A stretch of 64,000 nucleotides of DNA from Fusobacterium necrogenes (lineage in GTDB: Bacteria > Fusobacteriota > Fusobacteriia > Fusobacteriales > Fusobacteriaceae), in NCBI RefSeq assembly GCF_900450765.1, contig NZ_UGGU01000003.1:496001-560000 (forward strand), read 5' to 3'. The notes beneath the pieces are model-generated. The model saw only the letters and a list, made by a program, of their open reading frames with translations, searched no databases and was not told where the DNA came from. The stretch's first letter is position 1. The number at the start of each line of letters is the position of its first letter. The position numbers were made by a program, and so were the translations under genes. This document shows positions 53,733 through 61,085 of the stretch, piece by piece.

Positions 53733-53832
53733 TAAATATATTATTTTTTAAATATATTATTTTTTAAATATATTATTTTTTAAATATATTATTTTTTAAA
53801 TATATTATTTTTTAAATATATTATTTTTTAAA
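53727..53832. repeat. 16-bp A/T-only tandem repeat
   Basis: Six full copies of ATTTTTTAAATATATT from 53727 to 53822 and a partial seventh. The array starts in the T tract of the autotransporter terminator, and its last partial copy supplies the stop codon of the CNNM-like gene on the minus strand. Confidence 0.95.
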
Positions 53833-55183
53833 AATCTGAGATACTCTCTTCAGTTGTTTCAGTATCTAACTCCTTATGAGAGAGTATCAATTTTACCTGG
53901 GTAATTCTTTTATCTTTTACCTTGAGTACCTCTAATGTTACGTTATTATATTCAAGGATAATATTTTCCTCTTCATTTGGTATTTTCTCAAGTTCTCCTA
54001 TTATAAATCCAGATAGTGTATCATAGTTATCAGAATGAAGATTTAATCCTAGTTCATAGTTAAGAGTATCAAGCGAGAAAAGTCCATCTACAAGATAAGT
54101 ATTTTCTTCTAAAAGAGTCATTTTAGGCTCCTTATCCTCATAATCTTCTTCAATTGAACCTACAATCTCTTCTATCAAATCTTCCATAGTAACTATTCCA
54201 GAAAAACCACCATATTCGTCTATAATAATAGCCATAAATATTTTAGAGGTCTGCATCTCTTTAAAAAGCACATCTATTTTTTTAGTTTTTGGGATAAAAT
54301 AAGGTTCTCTTATTATAGAGCGAATATCTACATTATCAAACCCTTTTTTTCTGGCTTCTAAAATAAAATCCTTTATGAACAAAATACCAACTATATTATC
54401 AATCTCTTTGTCAAATACTGGAACTCTCGAATATTTTTTATTTAAAAGTTCATCTAGGTACTCATCTAGTGGAGCATTGATATCTATCATATAGGTATCA
54501 ATTCTTGGAGTCATAATCTCTTTTGCAGATTTATTATCAAATGAAAGAACAGAAGTAATCATATCTTTTTCTGTTTTATTAAAAACTCCATGTAATTGTC
54601 CAACTTCAAGAAGTGATTTTATCTCTTCTTCAGATACTTGCTCTTCAATATTATCTATCTTAAACCCAAGTAGACGAAGTATAGTATTAGTTGAAAAAGA
54701 TAGCAACTTTATAAAAGGAAAGGTAATTTTTGCTATTACATATATAGGCCTTATAGCAAACATACTTATAGCTTCAGCTTTATGTAGAGCTATTCTTTTT
54801 GGAACTAGTTCTCCAAATACAAGTGTAAAATAAGATAAAATTATAGTTACAATAATAATGGAAATCTCCTTTGTGTATGGAAGATTAAAGATAACTAGTC
54901 TTTTACTTAAGACCTCAGCAAATCCAGTAGCAGCTGATGCACTGGCAAAGAATCCAGACAAAGTTATAGCAACTTGAATAGTTGATAAGAAATTTGTAGG
55001 TTCTTCTAAAACTTTTTGTATAAGCTTAGCTGTTTTGTTTCCATTTTCTGCAAGTAGATTGATTTTGTTTTTGTTGATGGAAACCATAGCTATCTCTGTA
55101 CAAGCAAAGAAAGCGTTTGTCATAGTTAAAAAGACTAAAAATAAAAGATTTAAAAAAAGATTAAATTGGGGATCCGTGTCCAT
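53828..55183 (-). CDS. CNNM/CorC (hemolysin-family) membrane protein
   Basis: 451 residues: DUF21 (CNNM) membrane domain with about four helices (NAFFACTEIAMVSINKNKI, FFASASAATGFAEVL, LVFGELVPKRIALHKAEAIS), two CBS domains (VMTPR-like IMTPRIDTYMID; AIIIDEYGGFSGIVTMEDLIEEIVG) and a C-terminal CorC/HlyC domain (DGLFSLDTLNYELGLNL). Probably a Mg2+/Na+ transporter or its regulator; haemolysis is only a historical name. Its stop codon lies in the A/T repeat. Confidence 0.93.
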   Translation of the reverse strand: MDTDPQFNLFLNLLFLVFLTMTNAFFACTEIAMVSINKNKINLLAENGNKTAKLIQKVLEEPTNFLSTIQVAITLSGFFASASAATGFAEVLSKRLVIFNLPYTKEISIIIVTIILSYFTLVFGELVPKRIALHKAEAISMFAIRPIYVIAKITFPFIKLLSFSTNTILRLLGFKIDNIEEQVSEEEIKSLLEVGQLHGVFNKTEKDMITSVLSFDNKSAKEIMTPRIDTYMIDINAPLDEYLDELLNKKYSRVPVFDKEIDNIVGILFIKDFILEARKKGFDNVDIRSIIREPYFIPKTKKIDVLFKEMQTSKIFMAIIIDEYGGFSGIVTMEDLIEEIVGSIEEDYEDKEPKMTLLEENTYLVDGLFSLDTLNYELGLNLHSDNYDTLSGFIIGELEKIPNEEENIILEYNNVTLEVLKVKDKRITQVKLILSHKELDTETTEESISDF

Positions 55184-55210
55184 TTTAAAATTCCTCCTTA
55201 TAAATATAAT

Positions 55211-56332
55211 TTAATTGACAGTGATGTCAAATTGTTGACTTAATGTAGTTACTAAACTTGTTTTAGTAATGATACCTTTTAAAATTCCATTTTCATCTAC
55301 AACTGGAAGGCTTGAAAGACTATTTTCATTGACAATCTTTAGTACATCTATTATGGAATTTTCTGGCCCAGTTGTGAATTTTGGAAATTCTAATATCTCT
55401 TTTACAGGTTTATAGTGATCCTTTTCTTTTTGTATAAGTTCACCACTAATTATTCCTTCAAATTTTCCTTTTCTATCAATAGCTAAAAGTGAATCTACTC
55501 TTTCATGTCTCATTTTTCTCATACATTTGAATAATGTAATTTCAGTAGAGCAAGTAATAGGGGTATCTAGCATGATATCTTTTACTTTGATATATTCTGG
55601 AGATGACCAGATTCTATTTTTTCCTACAAAATTACTTACAAAATCATTTACTGGATTTTTTAAAACTGTTTCTGGATCATCATGTTGAACTACTTTTCCA
55701 GTACCCATGATACAAATTTTATCGGCAATCTTAATAGCTTCATCCATATCATGACTAACAAAAATGATAGTCTTTTTATACTGTGTTTGTATATTTATTA
55801 GTTCATCTTGTAGTTGTGAACGAGTAATTGGATCAAGTGCAGAAAATGGCTCATCCATAAGTATTATATCTGGATTTGTCATAAAAGCTCTAGCTATACC
55901 AACTCTTTGTTGTTGTCCACCACTTAGTTGCCTAGGGTATCTATTAGCAAATTTATCGTAAGATAAACCTACCATTTCCATAAGTTCCTTAACTTTTTCA
56001 ACTCTTTTTTCTTCTGGAACTTTTTCAAGTTTAGCTACAAGTTCAATGTTTTCTTTTATTGTCATGTGAGGAAAAAGGCCAGTTTGTTGTATAACATATC
56101 CTATACCCCTTCTCAGTTGAATTATATTTTTTTTAGAGATATCTTCTCCATCTATTAAAATTTTTCCAGAAGTAGGTTTAATGAGACCATTTATCATCTT
56201 AAGTGTAGTTGTTTTTCCACATCCAGATGGACCTATGAAAACAGTGATACTTTTATCATCAATTTTTAAATTTACATCATGTAAAACAATATTATTTTTA
56301 AATATTTTATTAACTCCTATAAACTCTATCAT
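55211..56332 (-). CDS. OpuC-type osmolyte ABC transporter ATPase with CBS domains
   Basis: About 373 residues. ATPase domain: GPSGCGKTTTLKMING (Walker A), Q-loop YVIQQTGLFPHMT, LSGGQQQRVGIARA signature, IILMDEPFSALDP (Walker B). The C-terminal tandem CBS domains are the ionic-strength or c-di-AMP sensor of OpuCA-like proteins. Start taken at ATG 56332, with AGGAGG 6 nt upstream; six codons further upstream are not needed. Follows the permease/binding-protein gene; the riboswitch upstream of that gene would govern both. Confidence 0.93.
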   Translation of the reverse strand: MIEFIGVNKIFKNNIVLHDVNLKIDDKSITVFIGPSGCGKTTTLKMINGLIKPTSGKILIDGEDISKKNIIQLRRGIGYVIQQTGLFPHMTIKENIELVAKLEKVPEEKRVEKVKELMEMVGLSYDKFANRYPRQLSGGQQQRVGIARAFMTNPDIILMDEPFSALDPITRSQLQDELINIQTQYKKTIIFVSHDMDEAIKIADKICIMGTGKVVQHDDPETVLKNPVNDFVSNFVGKNRIWSSPEYIKVKDIMLDTPITCSTEITLFKCMRKMRHERVDSLLAIDRKGKFEGIISGELIQKEKDHYKPVKEILEFPKFTTGPENSIIDVLKIVNENSLSSLPVVDENGILKGIITKTSLVTTLSQQFDITVN

Positions 56333-56350
56333 AATATACCTCCTAAGCAA

Positions 56351-57934
56351 TTATTTTTCTAATATCAAGTTATTTTCAAGTAAAAATTCATGTGCTACAA
56401 CTTGAGGATCTTTTTTCTCGGTATCTACCTCATTGTTTAATTTTCTCATAACTTCATTAGTAAGTATTTCAGATAGAGAATTAACAATCTCTTTTAATTC
56501 TGGATATTTTTCAATAATTTCTCTTCTAACTAATGGAACAGCATGATATGGAGGAAAGAAATTTTTATCATCTTCTAAAAGTACCAAATCATAAGTATCA
56601 ATCAGTCCATCAGTAGAAAATGCATTAATTACATCACTTTTTCCACTATCTATTGCTTGGTAACGAAGTGCTCCGTCCATAGATATAATATCTTTAAAAA
56701 TTAAAGATTTATAGTTTTTAGCAAGTCCTGGATAACCATCATCTCTATTTGTGAATTCAAATGTAGGAGTAAGAACAAGTTGAGAACTTACTTTTGATAA
56801 ATCACTTATAGTTTTAAGATTATATTTTGTAATAGTATCTTTTCTTAATGCTAGCGCAAATGTGTTGTTAAATGCATATTCAGCTCCAACATAGAGTTTA
56901 TATTTATCCTCAATCTCTTTTTTAGTTATATCATACACATCATTAGATTTTATATTCTCAGATATAGGGTCATGTTTTAAGACATCTATTAAAATAGTAC
57001 CAGTATAATCAAGATACATATCTACTTCTCCAGAGTTTATAGCTCCAAATATAATTTGAGTTCCTCCAAGAGCAAGTTTTCTATTGACTTTTATATCAGT
57101 TTTATTTTCTATCAATTCTGAAATCATATTTCCAAGTATAATCTGTTCTGTAAAATCTTTACTTGCTACTGTTATACTCTTAATCTTGCTTTCAGAAAAT
57201 TTTTCGAAAAGAGTTTTTCCAGTAGAAAAAAGTATAGCTATTATACAAAAAGAAAATATAATCTTTTCAAATAATGAAACAGTTTTGTTTTCAGAATCTT
57301 CTTTTATAATTCCTTTAGGGACAACTAGCCTTTCAATTATAGAGGCACTCCAATCTATAAAAAGAGCTAAAAGACAAGCAGGGATAGCTCCAGCTAATAT
57401 TTGATAGCTGTTAGCAGTCCTGATACCTGAAAAGACTAAATATCCAAGTCCACCTGCTCCTACAAATGCTGCAATAGTCATAAGTCCAACGGCAGTTACA
57501 GCTGATATACGTACACCAGCCATGATAACAGGAAGTGCCATAGGAATCTGTATTTTAAAGAGAACTTGCAATTTTGTAAGTCCTATTCCTTCTGCTGCTT
57601 CTATCATCTGTGGGTTTATTCCTTCAATACTTGTATATGTATTTTTTATAATAGGAAGTAGTGAATAAAGAACGACCATAAATATTGATGGCATAACTCC
57701 AATTCCAAGAAATGGTATAAGAAAACCTAAAAGTGCCATACTTGGAATAGCTTGAATAGTGTTAGCAATTCCCATCACAGCCTTATTCATCGTCTTAAAA
57801 TGACTTATTAGTATTCCAATAGGAATTCCAATAAATATAGCTAAAGTTACAGATGTCACAGTAAGATTTATATGGTCTATCAAAAGAGATAGAATTTGAT
57901 TTTGTTCCTGTATAAGATAAGTAAAAAAATCCAT
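56351..57934 (-). CDS. Fused permease and substrate-binding protein of an OpuC-type osmolyte transporter
   Basis: 527 residues. Residues 1-210: BPD permease with about five helices and the EAAEGIGLTKLQVLFKIQIPMALP coupling loop. After a helix at about 225-245, residues 255-527 form an OpuAC-type binding domain: ITVASKDFTEQIILGNMISELIE, LGGTQIIFGAINSGEVDMYLDYTGT, FEFTNRDDGYPGLAKNY. This permease-binding fusion is known for glycine betaine/choline/carnitine uptake systems. Substrate is inferred. Preceded by a c-di-AMP riboswitch and terminator. Confidence 0.93.
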   Translation of the reverse strand: MDFFTYLIQEQNQILSLLIDHINLTVTSVTLAIFIGIPIGILISHFKTMNKAVMGIANTIQAIPSMALLGFLIPFLGIGVMPSIFMVVLYSLLPIIKNTYTSIEGINPQMIEAAEGIGLTKLQVLFKIQIPMALPVIMAGVRISAVTAVGLMTIAAFVGAGGLGYLVFSGIRTANSYQILAGAIPACLLALFIDWSASIIERLVVPKGIIKEDSENKTVSLFEKIIFSFCIIAILFSTGKTLFEKFSESKIKSITVASKDFTEQIILGNMISELIENKTDIKVNRKLALGGTQIIFGAINSGEVDMYLDYTGTILIDVLKHDPISENIKSNDVYDITKKEIEDKYKLYVGAEYAFNNTFALALRKDTITKYNLKTISDLSKVSSQLVLTPTFEFTNRDDGYPGLAKNYKSLIFKDIISMDGALRYQAIDSGKSDVINAFSTDGLIDTYDLVLLEDDKNFFPPYHAVPLVRREIIEKYPELKEIVNSLSEILTNEVMRKLNNEVDTEKKDPQVVAHEFLLENNLILEK

Positions 57935-57957
57935 ATATACCTCCTAAAGCATAGTAT

Positions 57958-57988
57958 AAAAACACCCTAACAGAGTTAGGGTGTTTTA
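57958..57988 (-). terminator. Riboswitch expression-platform terminator
   Basis: AACACCCTAAC, loop TCT, GTTAGGGTGTTTTTAT on the minus strand, between aptamer and start codon. A second short stem (57990-58006, TACTAAA / TTTAGTA) lies between it and the aptamer and may be the switching element. Confidence 0.9.
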
Positions 57989-58010
57989 AACTACTAAATT
58001 TTTTAGTACA

Positions 58011-58128
58011 AATAAAAAAGCCTGAACTCTTTTCAATGCTGACGAGGTTAGCTGTCGGACTCGGATTGAAAAGTATCCTATTCCCTAAGGAAATTCGCCC
58101 CAGAATTATGGGTCCCCCGCTTTATATC
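58011..58128 (-). promoter_or_regulatory. ydaO/yuaA-class c-di-AMP riboswitch
   Basis: Minus-strand RNA with the class hallmarks in order: P1 strand AAAGC, GCGGGGGACCC, TGGGGCGAATTTCC, GAGTCCGACAGCTAACCTCG (the most conserved block), then GGCTTTTTT closing P1. It precedes a terminator and the osmolyte transporter genes, so c-di-AMP binding is expected to shut off uptake. Confidence 0.93.
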
Positions 58129-58167
58129 TGAAAGTTAAGATATAAATTAAGCAAATTACTTTTAAAT

Positions 58168-58196
58168 ATTATACATTATTTTTCATTAACAGTCAA
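58168..58196 (-). promoter_or_regulatory. Promoter for the riboswitch-osmolyte transporter operon
   Basis: On the minus strand TTGACT, 17-nt spacer, TATAAT, about 40 bp before the aptamer. The rest of 58197-58340 is A+T-rich, with one inverted repeat ATACTTT / AAAGTAT at 58265-58284 near the start of the divergent gene. Confidence 0.85.
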
Positions 58197-58340
58197 ATTA
58201 TATTTATTTAAAGTTTATTATAGCTTTAAAAAAAATTTTCAAATGAAATAAAAATAAAAAAACTATACTTTTTTAGGAAAGTATGATATAAATAGACAAA
58301 TAATTAAAATTTACTGATAAACTTTTTAAGGAGGAGATGT

Positions 58341-59867
58341 ATGAAGAAAAAAATGATGATTTTGTTATCTTTTGCAATGTTGGGATTACTTGCAGGTTGT
58401 GGTGGAGCGAGTAAAACTGAAAAGCAAGCAGAGAAAGATACGTTAGTGTTTTCACAAATATCTGAGGGAAAGACATTAGATCCACAAGATACTACTGAAC
58501 AATATTCACAAAGGGTTATTACTGTAATTTATGATAGATTAGTAGAGATAGATGAGATGACTGGAAAAATAGTTCCAGGTCTTGCAAAAAGTTGGGAACA
58601 ATTAGATGATAGAACTATATTATTTCATTTAAATGAAGGAGTACTATTTCACAATGGAGAGAAATTTACAGCTGAAGATGTAAAGTTTACATTGGAAAGA
58701 GCTAAGAAATTACCAAAAGTAGCTCATCTATATACTCTTATAGACAATATAGAAGTGGTAGATGAAAATACTATAAAAATTCACACAAGTGAGCCATTTG
58801 CTCCATTACTTGCTCATTTGAGTCATAAGACAGCCTCTATAATAAGTAAAAAATATTATGAAGAGAAGGGAGACGATGGTTTTTATAATCCAGTTGGGAC
58901 TGGACCATATAAATATAAGGATTGGAAAGTTGGAGATAGAATAACACTAGAAGCAAACAATAATTATTTTGGACATAAGCCATCTATTAAATATATTGTG
59001 ATAAGAGCTATTCCAGAAGAAAATAGTAGTGTAATAGGATTAGAAACTGGAGAAATAGATATGACTGCAGATTTAAGTGCAGAGTCAAGAAGACTTGTAT
59101 TGAACAATTCAGAATTATTATATAAAGAAAATAGTGGGATAAGTGTGAATTATGTTGGATTAAATACTGCTAAGGGAATCTTAAAGGATAAAGATGTGAG
59201 AAGAGCAATAGCTATGGGAATAAATAGAGATGCAATAATAAAAAGTATACTTTTAGATTCGGTAGAAAAAGCTAATAGTTTTATAGCTCCAGGAACTTTT
59301 GGTTATACTCCAGAAGCTAAAACTTTGGAGTATAATCCAGAAGAAGCTAAGAAAATAATAAAAGAAAAAGGTTTAGTTGGTTCAAAATTAACTATTGGAG
59401 TAAGTAACAGTCCTATTAGAATGCAAATGTCAGAAATAATTCAAGCTCAGTTAAAAGAGATAGGATTAGATGTCACAGTAGAGTCTTTAGAGTGGGGGGC
59501 TTTTTTAACAGCTACAGGAAGAGGGGACTTGGATATGTTCAGTTTAGCTTGGGGTCCATCTACTTATGATGGGGATTATGGATATTATCCTAATTTTCAT
59601 AGTTCACAATTGGGATCAGCTGGTAACCGTTCTCAATATGTAAATCCAGAAATGGATAAATTATTAGATGCTGCTAAAAAAGAGATAGATGTAGAAAAAA
59701 GAAAGGAATTATATAAACAAGTAGCTAATATAATCTATACAGATGTACCAGTTATTCCTATGTATTATGCAAATAATACAGTGGCTTCTACTAAATATGT
59801 AGAGGGGATGAAACCTACTTCATATATTCTTTTCAATGAACTAAAATTTAAAGTATCAGATAAATAA
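58341..59867 (+). CDS. Peptide-type ABC transporter substrate-binding lipoprotein
   Basis: 508 residues, SBP_bac_5 (DppA/OppA/GsiB) family. Lipoprotein signal MKKKMMILLSFAMLGLLAGCG with Cys20. TLDPQDTTEQYSQRVITVIYDRLVEID, VPGLAKSWE, LNEGVLFHNGEKFTAEDVKFTLERA and NPVGTGPYKYKDW are standard. Ligand probably a di- or oligopeptide or glutathione; the permease and ATPase genes are not here. The next gene, an M42 aminopeptidase, supports a peptide ligand. AAGGAGGAG ribosome site. Confidence 0.92.
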   Translation: MKKKMMILLSFAMLGLLAGCGGASKTEKQAEKDTLVFSQISEGKTLDPQDTTEQYSQRVITVIYDRLVEIDEMTGKIVPGLAKSWEQLDDRTILFHLNEGVLFHNGEKFTAEDVKFTLERAKKLPKVAHLYTLIDNIEVVDENTIKIHTSEPFAPLLAHLSHKTASIISKKYYEEKGDDGFYNPVGTGPYKYKDWKVGDRITLEANNNYFGHKPSIKYIVIRAIPEENSSVIGLETGEIDMTADLSAESRRLVLNNSELLYKENSGISVNYVGLNTAKGILKDKDVRRAIAMGINRDAIIKSILLDSVEKANSFIAPGTFGYTPEAKTLEYNPEEAKKIIKEKGLVGSKLTIGVSNSPIRMQMSEIIQAQLKEIGLDVTVESLEWGAFLTATGRGDLDMFSLAWGPSTYDGDYGYYPNFHSSQLGSAGNRSQYVNPEMDKLLDAAKKEIDVEKRKELYKQVANIIYTDVPVIPMYYANNTVASTKYVEGMKPTSYILFNELKFKVSDK

Positions 59868-59882
59868 AATTGGAGGATATAA

Positions 59883-60953
59883 ATGAAAAAAAGACTTATA
59901 AATTTAGCTGAAGAGTTGACTAATACTTTTGGTGCACCAGGTTTTGAAGATGAGGTAATAGAAAAAATAAAATCTCATTTGGAATTTTTAGATTTTGAAA
60001 GAGACTCAATGAACAACTTATATGCAGGGCTAGCTCAAAGAGATACGAGTAAACCAACAGTAGCACTTGATTGTCATACTGATGAGGTAGGATTTATAGT
60101 GGAGAATATCAATAGAAATGGCTCTATAAATTTTTTGCAACTTGGAGGTTGGTATATAGGAAATATACCAGCTAGTAGTGTTGTAATAAAAAATGAAAAA
60201 GGAGAAAAATATTTAGGAACAGTAACCTCTAAGCCACCTCATTTTATGAATGAGGAGGAAAAGGGAAGACTTCCTAAGATGTCAGAATTGACAATAGATA
60301 TAGGAACTAGTAGTTATGAAGAAACTACTGAATTATATGGAATAGAGATAGGGAATCCAATAGTTCCAGATGTAAAATTTACTTATGATGAGAAGATAGG
60401 GGTTATGAGAGCAAAAGCTTTTGATAATAGGCTTGGTTGTGTAGCTGCTATTGAAGTTTTATCATCATTAAAAGATAGAAAAAGTAATGTAAATGTAGTA
60501 GGAGCTTTTGCTTCTCAAGAGGAAGTAGGACTAAGAGGAGCACAAGTAGCAGCTTATAGGGTCAAACCAGATTTTGCTATTGTATTTGAAGGATCTCCAG
60601 CGGATGACAGTTTTAAAGATTCTTCATCAGCTCATGGGGCTTTAAAAAAAGGAGTTCAACTGAGAGTTGTAGATGGGGCAATGATATCTAATCCGAGAGT
60701 TTTAAGGTTTGCTAAAGAAATAGCTAAGAAAAGAGGAATAAAATATCAAGTGATAGCTAGAGAAAAAGGGGCTACTAATGGTGGTAAATATCATATATCT
60801 GAAACAGGAATTCCAGTTTTAGTTCTAGGAATACCAACTAGATATATACATACTCACTATTCTTATGCATCAATAGATGATTTGATATCAGCTATTGATT
60901 TAGCAAAAGGAATAATAGAAGAGTTAACTATGGATATAATAAAATCTTTTTAA
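59883..60953 (+). CDS. M42-family metallo-aminopeptidase
   Basis: 356 residues. Metal and catalytic residues of the M42 family: LDCHTDEVGF, FDNRLGC, SQEEVGLRGAQ (Glu pair), FEGSPADD and C-terminal HTHYSYAS. Cytoplasmic, dodecameric in relatives (glutamyl or general aminopeptidase). Starts 15 bp after the binding-lipoprotein gene, so peptide capture and cleavage are probably coregulated. Confidence 0.93.
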   Translation: MKKRLINLAEELTNTFGAPGFEDEVIEKIKSHLEFLDFERDSMNNLYAGLAQRDTSKPTVALDCHTDEVGFIVENINRNGSINFLQLGGWYIGNIPASSVVIKNEKGEKYLGTVTSKPPHFMNEEEKGRLPKMSELTIDIGTSSYEETTELYGIEIGNPIVPDVKFTYDEKIGVMRAKAFDNRLGCVAAIEVLSSLKDRKSNVNVVGAFASQEEVGLRGAQVAAYRVKPDFAIVFEGSPADDSFKDSSSAHGALKKGVQLRVVDGAMISNPRVLRFAKEIAKKRGIKYQVIAREKGATNGGKYHISETGIPVLVLGIPTRYIHTHYSYASIDDLISAIDLAKGIIEELTMDIIKSF

Positions 60954-61005
60954 AAGAGATAGTATAGCTATATTTAGTAGTTAGAGATATACTACCATAA
61001 AAATA

Positions 61006-61043
61006 AGGAGCGTTGTAAAATTTTTACAACAGCTCTTTTTTTT
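61006..61043. terminator. Terminator after the M42 gene
   Basis: GAGCGTTGTAAA / TTTACAACAGCTC (one bulge) then eight T; convergent with recJ. Confidence 0.88.
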
Positions 61044-61085
61044 AAACCTTTAATTTTAGCTTTTATAAGTTATTAAAATTTTATT

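Noticed and set aside
53727-53832. 16-bp array as a CRISPR or origin iteron set
   Set aside because: No spacers between units and no replication initiator gene; simple A/T tandem repeat.
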